This document shows positions 28,384-37,747 of a stretch of 64,000 nt of DNA, in pieces; position 1 is the stretch's first letter, and every line of letters begins with the position of its first letter. Source of the stretch: Clostridium sp. OF03-18AA (GTDB taxonomy: Bacteria > Bacillota > Clostridia > Lachnospirales > Lachnospiraceae); the NCBI RefSeq assembly GCF_003478035.1, contig NZ_QUEP01000007.1:160946-224945 (forward strand), read 5' to 3'. A model generated the notes under the pieces. That model ran no database searches, had not been told where the DNA came from, and saw nothing but the letters and a program-made list of their open reading frames with translations. The position numbers were made by a program, and so were the translations under genes.

Positions 28384-29616
28384 TTATTCCGCACTTCTTC
28401 CGGCCAGCATTCCCGTCGACCAGGCGATCTGCAGGTTGAATCCGCCGGTGACGCCGTCCAGGTCAAGGACCTCTCCGGCGAAGTAGAGACCTTTTAACTT
28501 CTTCGACTCCATCGTGGACGGATTTACTTCCTTCACATTCACGCCGCCCTGGGTCACGATCGCCTCATTATATCCGCGAAGTCCTGTGAGCGTTACCGTG
28601 AATGCCTTCGTGAGGTCAACCAGGCGCTTCCGCTCCTCAGCCGTCACCTCATTGACCTGTTTTTCCGGATCGATCCCGCTTCTTTTGATCATCACAGGGA
28701 TCAGTTTTGCCGGGAAGAGATGGTTCAGCGCGTTCTTGAACTGCTTATTCTTCGTCTCATCGAAATCCCGCAGGATCCTGGCGTCCAGCTGCTCTCTCGA
28801 GAGCGCCGGTTTCAGGTCGATCTCCATCTTAAGAGGCGTTTTTCTGATGGTCTTCGCAGCATAGCTGCTGGCGCTTAAAACGACCGGTCCGCTGACGCCG
28901 AAATGGGTAAACAGCATTTCCCCGAATTCTTTCCAGAGAAGCTTCTTTCCGTTCCAGACCGTCACCTCGATGTTTCTCAGGGAAAGTCCCTGAAGTTCTT
29001 TCACATCGTCCTCCGCGCACACGAACGGGACAAGCGCCGGTGACAGCGGTGTCACCGTATGGCCTGCCTCCTTTGCAAACCGGTATCCGTCCCCGGTAGA
29101 CCCTGTAGACGGGTAGGAAAGTCCGCCTGTGGCGATCACCACCGCGTCGGCCTCTACGGTCTTTCCTGATTTTTCCAGGATGATCCCGGCTGCCTTTTCC
29201 TCGCGGATCACGATATCCTTTACCGGCTCATTCAGAAAGATCTTTACGCCGAGGGATCTCATCTTCCGCTCCAGAGCCCCTGTCACATCGGATGCATGAT
29301 CCGATACCGGGAACATCCTTGCGCCGCGCTCTTCCTTTACCGGACAGCCATTTGCCTCCACGAGATCCACGATATCGAAATTTGTGAACCCGTAGATCGC
29401 ACTGTAGAGGAATTTTCCGTTGGAGACCATGTGTCTGAACAGGTCCTCCGTATCGCAGCCGTTTGTCAGGTTGCATCTTCCTTTTCCTGTAATATAGATC
29501 TTTTTTCCAAGCTTTTCATTTTTTTCATAGACGGAGACGTCATGTCCGCACTCCGCGGCGCCGATGGCAGCAGCCATTCCCGCTGCCCCGCCGCCGATAA
29601 TCACAACTTTACTCAT
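28384..29616 (-). CDS. NAD(P)/FAD-dependent oxidoreductase, HI0933/BaiN-like
   Basis: A 410-residue flavoprotein with the N-terminal dinucleotide motif GGGAAGMAAAIGAAECG, the KxxITGKGRCNLTN segment characteristic of the HI0933 family and the C-terminal GFNLQIAWSTG motif. Members include BaiN of bile-acid 7-dehydroxylation, but the family is widespread and often a housekeeping gene, so a bile-acid role is not implied. It overlaps pap by 4 bases and precedes cmk by 54 bases. Confidence 0.9.
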   Translation of the reverse strand: MSKVVIIGGGAAGMAAAIGAAECGHDVSVYEKNEKLGKKIYITGKGRCNLTNGCDTEDLFRHMVSNGKFLYSAIYGFTNFDIVDLVEANGCPVKEERGARMFPVSDHASDVTGALERKMRSLGVKIFLNEPVKDIVIREEKAAGIILEKSGKTVEADAVVIATGGLSYPSTGSTGDGYRFAKEAGHTVTPLSPALVPFVCAEDDVKELQGLSLRNIEVTVWNGKKLLWKEFGEMLFTHFGVSGPVVLSASSYAAKTIRKTPLKMEIDLKPALSREQLDARILRDFDETKNKQFKNALNHLFPAKLIPVMIKRSGIDPEKQVNEVTAEERKRLVDLTKAFTVTLTGLRGYNEAIVTQGGVNVKEVNPSTMESKKLKGLYFAGEVLDLDGVTGGFNLQIAWSTGMLAGRSAE

Positions 29617-31094
29617 TTCTTCTTATCTTTTTCCACTTCTTTTATCTTTTTCTCCATGGCGTCCGCCACAGTCTCGAGGACCTTGATCCTCGCATACCAT
29701 TTGGAATTTCCTTCCACGACAATCCAGGGTGCGTCCTTCGTGGAGGTCTTTTCCAGCATTTCATTCACTGCAAGGACATAGGAATCCCACTTCTCCCGGT
29801 TTCTCCAGTCCTCGTCCGTGATCTTCCACTGTTTCTCCGGATTTTTCATCCTGTCATTGAAGCGCCGTTCCTGCTCATCTTTGTCGATCTGGATCCAGAA
29901 TTTCAGGACAAGTGCTCCGGAATTGACGAAATGCGTTTCCATCTCGTTGATCTCCCGGTAGGCATGATGCCAGTCTGCCTCGGAGCAGAATCCCTCGATC
30001 CTCTCCACCATGACTCTTCCGTACCAGGTCCGGTCGAAGATCGCGATATGTCCGGCCTTCGGCACATTGTTCCAGAATCTCCAGAGATAGTGGTGGGATT
30101 TTTCCAGGTCATTCGGGGATGCCGTCGGGCAGACCTTGTAACCTCTCGGGTCGAGGTGGCTTGTCAGACGCTTGATCGCGCCGCCTTTTCCAGCCGCATC
30201 CCATCCCTCGAATCCCAGTATCACCGGGATCCGCAGACGATAGAGTTCCCCGTGGAGCGTCTCCAGGCGTTTCTGGAGCTTTGCCAGTTTTTTCCGGTAC
30301 TCTGCCTCCTTGAGGCTCTTCGTAAGATCCGCTTTCGCAAGAATCCCTTTTTCATACCGGTCCGGCGGGAGCGGAGCTTCAAAAAGTTCCGGCTCTTTTC
30401 CTGCCCGTTTTTTCTCAAGCGCCTTTTCCAGAACATCCGCCACCGTCTTTATCACTGTAAGGGCCGTTTCCGTCTTATCCTTCGCATCGATCACATACCA
30501 GGGTGCGTAAGGCATATCGGTCCGGCGGATCATCTCGTCGCTGATCTTTTTGTATTTTCCGTAGTGGACGTTCCTCTCACGCTCTTTTTCTGTCACGCGC
30601 CATGCGGTATCCTTTGATCCCAGGAGTTTTTCAAACCGTTTTGCCTGTTCTTTTTCCGATATTTCGAGGAACAGCTTCACGATGACTGTTCCGCCGTCCA
30701 CGAGACAGCGTTCAAATGCAAGAATATCCTCAAACGCTGCATCCACCTGTTTCTCCTTCAGGATCCCCTCAAAGCGGTCCGCCTGGACTCCCCGGTACCA
30801 GCTCGTGTCATAGATCGCGATCCGCCCCGCTGCCGGGGCATGGACCGCAAACCTCCAGAGGAACGGGCGGAGTGCCTCCTCCTCGGTATCCTTGTCTCCG
30901 GTGTAAACGTCAAATCCTCTCGGATCAAGCGCCTGCATGAGACGCCCGATCTGAACGCCCTTTCCGGCGCCATCATACCCGTCAAACAGGAGATAGACCG
31001 GGATCTTTTCCTCCTTACATTCCCGCTGCAGGCTTCCAAGTCTTTCCATCTCTTTTTTCAGGACTTCTTTTTTCTGCTTTTTTTCATCTTTCAT
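29613..31094 (-). CDS. pap: Polyphosphate:AMP phosphotransferase (two-domain PPK2, class II)
   Basis: A 493-residue protein with two PPK2 domains, the mark of class II enzymes that make ADP from AMP and polyphosphate. The first domain has GYDGAGKG and DTSWYRG; the second has the stronger Walker A GWDAAGKGG and the lid segment FDRTWYGRVMVER. In this class only the C-terminal domain is active, and the departures in the first domain fit that. GGAGG is 9 bases before the ATG at 31092-31094. It overlaps the FAD oxidoreductase gene. Confidence 0.9.
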   Translation of the reverse strand: MKDEKKQKKEVLKKEMERLGSLQRECKEEKIPVYLLFDGYDGAGKGVQIGRLMQALDPRGFDVYTGDKDTEEEALRPFLWRFAVHAPAAGRIAIYDTSWYRGVQADRFEGILKEKQVDAAFEDILAFERCLVDGGTVIVKLFLEISEKEQAKRFEKLLGSKDTAWRVTEKERERNVHYGKYKKISDEMIRRTDMPYAPWYVIDAKDKTETALTVIKTVADVLEKALEKKRAGKEPELFEAPLPPDRYEKGILAKADLTKSLKEAEYRKKLAKLQKRLETLHGELYRLRIPVILGFEGWDAAGKGGAIKRLTSHLDPRGYKVCPTASPNDLEKSHHYLWRFWNNVPKAGHIAIFDRTWYGRVMVERIEGFCSEADWHHAYREINEMETHFVNSGALVLKFWIQIDKDEQERRFNDRMKNPEKQWKITDEDWRNREKWDSYVLAVNEMLEKTSTKDAPWIVVEGNSKWYARIKVLETVADAMEKKIKEVEKDKKK

Positions 31095-31225
31095 CGGCTG
31101 ATTCCTCCACTCTATGGTCCGATCAGACATTCTTAACCATTTTTGTTTCCCATGCCTATTTGCAGTTTTTCCGCCCTGGCACGATCTGTCATCAGTTTCT
31201 TCCAATTCCCGTCCGGGTATGCTTT

Positions 31226-31600
31226 TTACTGATTCATCCGCGCGTGCTCTCCCGCAAGCTCTTCATACAATTTCAGCGCATTCCAGTTCTGATTCGTCGG
31301 TGTGAGCACTGCCTTGTAGTCGATCCGTCCGGCTCCTGCCTTTCTGAGCGCCAGGATCACCCGGTCCACCTGTCCGGACGTAAGACCTGCCATCACCATC
31401 ATCTCTTTTTCAAAGTCCTCTCCGTCGTAGATCTCGCCGCAGGAAGTGATCTCCTTTACTCCTGCGAGATATCCCACCGGTTCCAGATACTCTTCCTTCT
31501 TCACTGCGCGAAGCTTCATTCCAAGTGGAAACAGCGCTTTTTTGATCTTTAACAGTCTCTCGCCCTCCGGCAGATGGTATAAAAGGATCGTAGGTTTCAT
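31226..31600 (-). CDS. DUF3783 domain protein
   Basis: A 124-residue soluble protein of the DUF3783 type, recognised by the C-terminal pattern RKAGAGRIDYKAVLTPTN and the mid-protein segment MMVMAGLTSGQVDRVI. Its function is unknown. It is 130 bases upstream of pap and ends before it on the same strand, so cotranscription is possible. The family is common in Clostridia. Confidence 0.8.
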   Translation of the reverse strand: MKPTILLYHLPEGERLLKIKKALFPLGMKLRAVKKEEYLEPVGYLAGVKEITSCGEIYDGEDFEKEMMVMAGLTSGQVDRVILALRKAGAGRIDYKAVLTPTNQNWNALKLYEELAGEHARMNQ

Positions 31601-31693
31601 ATATTTTTCTGATTCCTTCCTGTTTTCATGTATTTCATTATATCAATTCCCGTGCAGCTTTGCAACGGCACAGAAAGATCCATGATTTTTTTG

Positions 31694-31721
31694 TTGATTT
31701 TTCCCTGGATTCTGATATAAT
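31694..31721 (+). promoter_or_regulatory. Promoter of the tRNA-Pro gene
   Basis: TTGATT (31694-31699) and a perfect TATAAT (31716-31721) are 16 bases apart, placing the start of transcription just before the tRNA at 31733. Confidence 0.7.
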
Positions 31722-31732
31722 GAATTTACTTC

Positions 31733-31806
31733 CGGGGTATGGCGTAGCTTGGTAGCGCGCTCGGCTGGGGGCCGAGAGGTCGCAGGTTCAAATCCTGTTG
31801 CCCCGA
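31733..31806 (+). tRNA. tRNA-Pro (anticodon GGG)
   Basis: A 74-base cloverleaf: acceptor CGGGGTA pairs with TGCCCCG and the discriminator base is A. The anticodon stem CTCGG/CCGAG encloses the loop CTGGGGG with anticodon GGG, which reads CCC and CCU. The T arm has GGTTCAAATCC. The 3' CCA is not encoded and must be added by the CCA-adding enzyme. It is a single tRNA with its own promoter and terminator. Confidence 0.95.
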
Positions 31807-31814
31807 TTTTTATA

Positions 31815-31846
31815 AGAGCAGAGGCTGAAAAAGCCTCTGCTCTTTT
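31815..31846 (+). terminator. Terminator after tRNA-Pro
   Basis: GAGCAGAGGCT and AGCCTCTGCTC enclose a GAAA-type loop and are followed by TTTTTG. It may also end transcripts of the antiporter gene from the other strand. Confidence 0.9.
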
Positions 31847-31858
31847 TGTTTTTCTTCT

Positions 31859-33481
31859 CTATTCTTCTTTCAGCACCCCGTTTATCCCGCGGATCACAAG
31901 CATCGTGATCACCATCAGCGCGATCGCGATCGGAAGTGCGATCCAGGCGGACTGGACGAAGCCTGCGATGATGTAGGAGATAAAGGATACCACCGCAGCC
32001 ACGATCGCATACGGAAGCTGGGTCGTCACATGGTTTACATGCTCACACTGGGCACCGGCAGACGCCATGATCGTCGTGTCAGAGATCGGGGAACAGTGAT
32101 CCCCGCAGACAGCTCCTGCCATGCAGGCGGAGATGGAGATGATCATGAGATCCGGATTGCTGTTCTCAAATACCGCAACAACGATCGGTATCAGGATTCC
32201 GAAAGTTCCCCAGGATGTTCCCGTCGCAAATGCCAGGAAACAGCCCACAACGAAGATGATCGCCGGAAGGAAATTTAAGAAGGAACGGGCGCTGGACGCA
32301 ACCACAGTCGCCACATAGACATCTGCGCCGAGGCTGTCCGTCATCGCCTTTAATGTCCAGGCAAATGACAGGATCATGATCGCCGGGACCATGGACTTAA
32401 AGCCTTCCGGAATACAGGCCATGCACTCGGAGAATTTCAGGACCCGGCGCACCTGATAGAGACCGATGGTGATCAAAAGTCCAAAAAAGCTTCCCATCGT
32501 AAGTCCCAGGGACGCGTCACTCTGGGAAAAAGCTGTCACAAAATCCTCTCCTGAGAAAAATCCACCCGTATAGAGCATGCCGATCATGCAGCAGATGATC
32601 AGGGATATGATCGGGATCAGAAGATCCAGAACAGTTCCCCTGACAGAGACCTCCGGCTGTTTCTCCGTGTCATACGGACGTCCCGGCGTGGTATAAAGGT
32701 CCCCCTTGAGCGCATTCTTCTCATGAAATTTCATAGAGCCGAATTCTGTCCGTAAGAGTACCATTCCGATCATCATCACGATCGTCAGGATCGCGTAAAA
32801 GTTGTATGGGATCGCCCGCACGAAGATAGAAAATCCGTCCTCGCCCTCAACAAATCCGGTAACCGCGGCCGCCCAGGAAGAGATCGGCGCGATAATGCAG
32901 ATCGGAGCTGCCGTCGCATCGATCAGGTACGCGAGTTTTGCTCTTGAGACTTTAAATTTGTCTGTCACAGGGCGCATCACGCTTCCCACAGTCAGGCAGT
33001 TAAAATAATCATCGATAAAGATCAGACAGCCCAACAGGATCGTCGCAAGCTCCGCGCCCACGCGTCCCTTAATATGATCCGCCGCAAACTGGCCAAATGC
33101 CGCCGAGCCGCCCGCGCGGTTCATCAGGCACACCATCGCTCCGAGGATCACGAGGAAGATCAGGATTCCCACATTGTAGCTGTCAGAGAGAACGCTGATC
33201 ATTCCGTCCTCAAAAATATGGGTGATCGTTCCCTCAAAGCTGAAACCGGAATACAGGATTCCACCCATGAGAACACCAACGAACAGAGAACTGTACACCT
33301 CTTTTGTGACAAGTGCCAGCCCGATCGCCACGACCGGCGGAACGAGCGCCCAGAACGTCGCGTAGACCGCCGGCACATACTCTTCCGTCTGCTCTGCGCC
33401 AAATACGGTTGTCGCGAACACCAGGATCAGCACCACGGAAAGCACTGCTGTCCTTTTTATATTTTTCTTCATATCCGTCAT
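31859..33481 (-). CDS. NhaC-family Na+/H+ antiporter-like transporter
   Basis: A 540-residue membrane protein with about 11-12 helices. The motifs LGCLIFIDDYFNCLTVG and MAGAVCGDHCSPISDTT are those of the NhaC family, which exchange Na+ for protons or organic acids. The N-terminus (residues 10-30) is a hydrophobic stretch ending in VFGAEQ that looks like a cleaved signal, as in some relatives. GGAGG stands 8 bases before the ATG at 33479-33481. Substrate unknown. Confidence 0.88.
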   Translation of the reverse strand: MTDMKKNIKRTAVLSVVLILVFATTVFGAEQTEEYVPAVYATFWALVPPVVAIGLALVTKEVYSSLFVGVLMGGILYSGFSFEGTITHIFEDGMISVLSDSYNVGILIFLVILGAMVCLMNRAGGSAAFGQFAADHIKGRVGAELATILLGCLIFIDDYFNCLTVGSVMRPVTDKFKVSRAKLAYLIDATAAPICIIAPISSWAAAVTGFVEGEDGFSIFVRAIPYNFYAILTIVMMIGMVLLRTEFGSMKFHEKNALKGDLYTTPGRPYDTEKQPEVSVRGTVLDLLIPIISLIICCMIGMLYTGGFFSGEDFVTAFSQSDASLGLTMGSFFGLLITIGLYQVRRVLKFSECMACIPEGFKSMVPAIMILSFAWTLKAMTDSLGADVYVATVVASSARSFLNFLPAIIFVVGCFLAFATGTSWGTFGILIPIVVAVFENSNPDLMIISISACMAGAVCGDHCSPISDTTIMASAGAQCEHVNHVTTQLPYAIVAAVVSFISYIIAGFVQSAWIALPIAIALMVITMLVIRGINGVLKEE

Positions 33482-33549
33482 AACGGACTCCTCCCTCCTG
33501 CCTCCGAAGAGTTCCACGCTCTCCGCTTTTCCTGCAGTTCTATGTTTTA

Positions 33550-33624
33550 TGTGACTGTCCGGTGCCTTCCGGCTGCCGGCTTATTTTTATGTAACAGGGA
33601 ATTCCCCGGAATTTCCTGTTACAT
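33550..33624. repeat. Repeat family 2, copy 2
   Basis: A GTGCC...GCCGGC hairpin precedes the palindrome at 33589-33624 with arms ATGTAACAGGGAATTCC and GGAATTTCCTGTTACAT. It lies between the antiporter start and the yebC terminator. Confidence 0.7.
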
Positions 33625-33629
33625 GAAGA

Positions 33630-33667
33630 AATCCCCTCTCATCAGTACAATTCTGGTGAAAGGGGAT
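33630..33667 (-). terminator. Terminator of yebC
   Basis: ATCCCCTTTCACCAG pairs with the opposing AGGGGAT segment on the minus strand and is followed by TTCTTC; it lies about 25 bases after the yebC stop. Confidence 0.65.
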
Positions 33668-33691
33668 CACAACATACACAATTACGATTCT

Positions 33692-34420
33692 TTATTCATC
33701 CCAGTTGTGGTATACAGCCTGTACGTCATCATCCTCGTCAAGGAGATCAAGGATTCTCTGCATCTTCTTGATCGCTTCCTCGTCGGTAAGTTCTACCCAG
33801 TTCTGCGGGATCATAGTAATATCAGCCTCTACCATCGGGATTCCGGCTTTCTCGAGAGCCTCGCGGACTGCACTGAAGTTGTCCGGATCTGTGATAACCT
33901 CGTAGCTGTCCTCTTCCTCGGAGAAATCCTCAGCGCCTGCATCAAGCGCTGCCATCATGAGCTCGTCGGCATCCATATCACACTCTTCTTTGTCGATCAC
34001 GATCTGGCCCTTGCGGTCGAACATGAAGGAAACGCTTCCCTGTGCGCCTACGTTTCCGCCGCCCTTTGTGAAGGCGCTTCTTACGTTCGCTGCAGTACGG
34101 TTCTTGTTATCAGTCAGTGTGTCAACGATGATCGCTACACCGCTCGGACCGTATCCCTCATATGTTAAGTTTTCGTAGTTTACGGAGTTTAAGTCACCGG
34201 CTGCTTTCTTGATACCGCGGTCGATGGTATCGTTCGGCATGTTGTTTGCTTTCGCTTTTGCGATCACATCACGCAGCTTGCTGTTGTTAGCCGGATCAGC
34301 GCCGCCCTCTTTCACTGCGACAGCGATCTCTCTTCCGATTACGGTAAAGATCTTACCCTTTGCTGCGTCGTTCTTCTCTTTCTTATGTTTGATGTTGGAA
34401 AATTTATTATGTCCTGACAT
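33692..34420 (-). CDS. yebC: YebC/PmpR-family protein
   Basis: A 242-residue cytosolic protein of the YebC family, with the N-terminal [13 protein letters not shown], the [15 protein letters not shown] segment and acidic C-terminal domain. Members were described as DNA-binding regulators and more recently as factors that relieve ribosome stalling at proline-rich sites; both are family knowledge, not visible here. AAAGGA precedes the ATG. Monocistronic, with its own terminator. Confidence 0.95.
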   Translation of the reverse strand: MSGHNKFSNIKHKKEKNDAAKGKIFTVIGREIAVAVKEGGADPANNSKLRDVIAKAKANNMPNDTIDRGIKKAAGDLNSVNYENLTYEGYGPSGVAIIVDTLTDNKNRTAANVRSAFTKGGGNVGAQGSVSFMFDRKGQIVIDKEECDMDADELMMAALDAGAEDFSEEEDSYEVITDPDNFSAVREALEKAGIPMVEADITMIPQNWVELTDEEAIKKMQRILDLLDEDDDVQAVYHNWDE

Positions 34421-34579
34421 CGTTTTAGCTTCCTTTCTCTTCGCATCTCGCTCTTTTTTATCTCTCGTGCACCAGTCCCAGGGATCTTTTCGTGCGCATT
34501 ATACATAGTCTAAAATATTTTAACATCATTTTTCTGATATGGCAAGCGCTTTTTCCGGATACCCCTGCTCCACTTTTCC

Positions 34580-34609
34580 TTGACACATTCCACTCTGAGT
34601 ATTTATACT
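34580..34609 (+). promoter_or_regulatory. Promoter of the S9 peptidase gene
   Basis: TTGACA (34580-34585) and TATACT (34604-34609) are 18 bases apart. The leader of about 180 bases contains a family 2 palindrome close to the ribosome site. Confidence 0.65.
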
Positions 34610-34689
34610 CATTTCATAGCGATCCCGTGCCTTCCGGCCTATGATCTTCCGGGGGCAGCCCGGCAGATTCTGTGGATGGATGCATCTGA

Positions 34690-34772
34690 CCTGCATTTTT
34701 GCGCAAGTGCGCATCATTGGCACATTAGTGCCTGTTTGTATAATAGGGAATTCCTTGGATTTCCTATTACAA
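34690..34772. repeat. Repeat family 2, copy 3
   Basis: GCGCAAGTGCGC and GGCACattaGTGCC stems are followed by the palindrome TAATAGGGAATTCC / ATTTCCTATTA at 34741-34769. It ends about 12 bases before GGAGG of the peptidase. Confidence 0.65.
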
Positions 34773-34797
34773 AATATTAATTATGGAGGACATGACG

Positions 34798-36726
34798 ATG
34801 AAGAAGATTGAGATCGACACATTCCTGAAGTTCCGTTTTTTGAGCAACCCACATTTCTCACCCGATGGAACGAAGATCGCCTTCACGGTATCCGTACCGG
34901 ACCGGGAGACCAATGGCTATCTGTCTGACCTGTACCTGTATGATCTTGGGAAGAAGACTGTCTCCCGTGTCACCTGCGCCGGTGACGCGAAGATCTGGTC
35001 CTGGACAGCAGAAAATACGCTGATCTTTACTGCAGCCCGGACTGCGGCCCTTAAAAAGGAAAAAGAAAACGGCACTTCTTTCTTTTATGAAATCTCTCCG
35101 TCCGGCGGCGAAGCCTCATGCCGCGCATCGGTTCCGGCTTCCGTCACAGGAATCCGTCTTCTCCCGGACGGGCGTTACCTCCTGACGATCCGCCATGATA
35201 ATTACAAGGATACAAGGAAGAAATCTTACGAGGTCTTCGACGAGCTTCCGTTCTGGGGCAATGGCCAGGGATACACGAACGCGAAGAGAAACCGTTACGC
35301 TGTCTATGATATGGGATCCGATAAGCTCACTTACGTGGCGGACGAATGGACTGACTGTTCCCAGTATTCTGTCCTTGGAAACCTCCTGCTCTACAAGGCA
35401 TATCCGTGGAAACAGAGTGTCATGGGAATCCGTCCGGGCGTTTATCTCTATAACCTCTCCACCGGTGAGACAAAAACCTTGATCGCGCCGGATTCCATGC
35501 GCACCGGAGTTGTCTCCCTCTTAGACGAAAAGACTGCACTCATTGCGGCAACGGATGACTCCTATAAGGATACGACGAAATACTGTGACTTCTACCATAT
35601 GGATCTCGCGGACGGATCCATGAAGCTGATCCATCCTTATGAATCTTCCATCGGCGGCTCCTCCGTGGGCTCCGATTCCAGATTCGGCGCAGGACAGACA
35701 TTTAAGGCTGTGGACGGAGAATTTTACTATATTTCCACCGTGGAAGATTTTTCCCATCTCTATAAGATCTCCCGGGGCGGCACTGTCTCCGGGCCGTTGA
35801 CGGCAGGAAGCTCCTGCGACAGCTTCGATCTTGCGGGCGGACACATCGCCTCCATGGAATTCCACGGCCTCCACATTGCGGAACTTTTTGTAGACGGCGA
35901 GCAGGTGACCCACATGAATGACTGGCTCACCGACGAGTACGATGTCCAGACTCCGGAAGCCTTCACATTTACTGCCAGCGATGGGTACGAGATCCACGGA
36001 TGGGTATTAAAACCGGCAGGTTTCGAGGAAGGAAAGTCCTATCCCGGTATCTTAAATATCCACGGCGGTCCGAGAACCGTTTATTCAGATGTCTACTATC
36101 ATGAGATGCAGATGTGGACAAACCGCGGATATTTTGTGTTCTTCTGCAACCCGAGAGGATCTGACGGACGGGGCACGGACTTTGGAAATATCAACGGAAT
36201 CTACGGAACTGTGGACTATCAGAACCTGATGGATTTCACGGATGAAGTCCTGAAACGGTACCCGATGATCGATCCGGAACATCTCGGTGTCGCAGGCGGC
36301 TCCTACGGCGGATTCATGACAAACTGGATCATCGGACATACAGACCGGTTCCACGCGGCAGCTTCCCAGCGCTCCATCTCCAACTGGGTATCCTTTGAGC
36401 ACAACTCCGATATAGGACACACCTTCATCTTAAACAACCAGGGAACCAACACGAGGACCGATGTGGAGCTTCTCTGGAAGCAGTCCCCGCTCCAGTTTGC
36501 GCCGAACTGCAAGACACCGACACTCTTTATCCACTCCGATGAGGACTACCGATGCTATATGGCGGAAGGACTCGCCATGTTCAGCGCCATCAAGCGGAAC
36601 GGCTGCCCGTCAAAGCTTTGCCTGTTCCATGGAGAAAATCATGAACTGTCCAGAGGCGGAAAGCCGGAGAACAGGATCGACCGGATGACGGAGATCATTG
36701 ACTGGATGGATGAATATTTAAAATAA
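34798..36726 (+). CDS. S9-family prolyl oligopeptidase-like peptidase
   Basis: A 642-residue cytosolic serine peptidase with an N-terminal beta-propeller (about 1-370) and a C-terminal alpha/beta-hydrolase domain. The nucleophile is in GGSYGGF, the aspartate in HSDEDYRC and the histidine in GENHELSRGG, so the triad is complete. It is close to acylaminoacyl peptidases. I place the start at the ATG 34798, 8 bases after GGAGG; an ATG five codons earlier would overlap that site. No signal peptide is seen. Confidence 0.93.
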   Translation: MKKIEIDTFLKFRFLSNPHFSPDGTKIAFTVSVPDRETNGYLSDLYLYDLGKKTVSRVTCAGDAKIWSWTAENTLIFTAARTAALKKEKENGTSFFYEISPSGGEASCRASVPASVTGIRLLPDGRYLLTIRHDNYKDTRKKSYEVFDELPFWGNGQGYTNAKRNRYAVYDMGSDKLTYVADEWTDCSQYSVLGNLLLYKAYPWKQSVMGIRPGVYLYNLSTGETKTLIAPDSMRTGVVSLLDEKTALIAATDDSYKDTTKYCDFYHMDLADGSMKLIHPYESSIGGSSVGSDSRFGAGQTFKAVDGEFYYISTVEDFSHLYKISRGGTVSGPLTAGSSCDSFDLAGGHIASMEFHGLHIAELFVDGEQVTHMNDWLTDEYDVQTPEAFTFTASDGYEIHGWVLKPAGFEEGKSYPGILNIHGGPRTVYSDVYYHEMQMWTNRGYFVFFCNPRGSDGRGTDFGNINGIYGTVDYQNLMDFTDEVLKRYPMIDPEHLGVAGGSYGGFMTNWIIGHTDRFHAAASQRSISNWVSFEHNSDIGHTFILNNQGTNTRTDVELLWKQSPLQFAPNCKTPTLFIHSDEDYRCYMAEGLAMFSAIKRNGCPSKLCLFHGENHELSRGGKPENRIDRMTEIIDWMDEYLK

Positions 36727-36785
36727 AGGAAACAATCCTACCGCTCTTTTTATACATGCCATAAGATTTCCTGTTAATGAAAAAG

Positions 36786-36916
36786 AATGTGCCTTGGCAC
36801 ATTCTCGCGCCTCGCGCGGTCGCTTGCGACAATTTACATCTTCGCGCGAGTGCGCATCTTTGGCACGTCAGTGCCTTTTTATGTAACTGGGAATTCCTCG
36901 GAATTTCCTGTTACAT
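36786..36916. repeat. Repeat family 2, copy 4 (full length)
   Basis: The full element: GAATGTGCCttGGCACATTC, then paired TCGCGC/GCGCGA stems, GGCACgtcaGTGCC, and the palindrome 36881-36916 with arms ATGTAACTGGGAATTCC and GGAATTTCCTGTTACAT. It matches 55508-55625 along nearly its whole length. Confidence 0.8.
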
Positions 36917-36950
36917 AAAAAATGGCTGCAGGGTCGTATCCCCTGCAGCC
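36917..36950 (-). terminator. Terminator of the TraX-like gene
   Basis: GGCTGCAGGG and CCCTGCAGCC pair and are followed by ATTTTTT on the minus strand, directly joined to the family 2 palindrome. Confidence 0.88.
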
Positions 36951-36963
36951 GCAGATCTTATCA

Positions 36964-37734
36964 TTATCGATTCACATAATTCAACACCAATGCAAGAATC
37001 AGCATATGGACCGGATAAAACGCATAACAGCTATACTGGAAGACTTTCGTATGGCAGCCCTGCCGTCCACGATACAGCCAGATCGGAAGCAATGAAAGCA
37101 ATGCAAGTCCCTGCTGGCAGAGTTCAAAGTTCATCCCAAAAAGCCGGATGGGGTACATCAGACCTCCCAGAAGCTCTACGTTGACCCAATAAAGCGCCAG
37201 AAGCTGTCCGGAAAAACACCACCATTTTCTTCCCCGGAAAAAGTAAAAAATAAACAGCGTCAATACACCTGCACCGTAGTAATCTGCCATTCCTACCGTC
37301 CCAAGTGCACTTCCAACCAGCACGACCAGAACCGCCGTCGGCAGAAAAATCCACAGCTTCTGCTTTTTTCGAACTTTTTCCATCAAATGAATTCCAGAGA
37401 GTCCAATCAACAGCGTCCAGATCACATTCTGATGAAACGGATAAAACCAGGTTCCGCCATACATCAGATCAAAGGGGATCTCCGACAGCACCGCAAACAG
37501 CAGCAGCCGGAGAATGTACTTTTTAAAGCTGTGCGTGTGAAAATATCCTTCCACTGCCATAAATGCAAAGATGGGAAACGCGAGCCTTCCTACACAGGTC
37601 AGCCAGTCCTGCGCCGGAAGAAGCGTAGCCCAGAGATGATCCATCAGCATAAATGTCATGGCAATGATATGAAGCATTGCTGCACTGATGTCAAAGGTTC
37701 CTGACTGAGATGAATGTACTTGATTTTTTACCAT
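36964..37734 (-). CDS. TraX-family membrane protein
   Basis: A 256-residue integral membrane protein with about eight helices. The N-terminal segment LHIIAMTFMLMDHLW and the GRLAFPIFAFMAVEGYFHT segment are typical of TraX, named after the pilin N-acetylase of F plasmids; many TraX genes in Firmicutes are chromosomal with no link to conjugation. It ends beside the family 2 repeat. The reaction is unproven outside F. Confidence 0.87.
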   Translation of the reverse strand: MVKNQVHSSQSGTFDISAAMLHIIAMTFMLMDHLWATLLPAQDWLTCVGRLAFPIFAFMAVEGYFHTHSFKKYILRLLLFAVLSEIPFDLMYGGTWFYPFHQNVIWTLLIGLSGIHLMEKVRKKQKLWIFLPTAVLVVLVGSALGTVGMADYYGAGVLTLFIFYFFRGRKWWCFSGQLLALYWVNVELLGGLMYPIRLFGMNFELCQQGLALLSLLPIWLYRGRQGCHTKVFQYSCYAFYPVHMLILALVLNYVNR

Positions 37735-37747
37735 ATTGTCACTCCTG

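Larger units (their letters stand above)
34421..34797. other. Divergent intergenic region between yebC and the S9 peptidase
   Basis: Contains the yebC upstream region, a plus-strand promoter (34580-34609) and a family 2 repeat (34690-34772) within the leader of the peptidase gene. No coding frame is supported. Confidence 0.6.

Noticed and set aside
33074..34168. Plus-strand frame of 364 codons
   Set aside because: It runs antisense through the antiporter start and yebC and across a terminator and repeat; His/Arg-rich low-complexity product.
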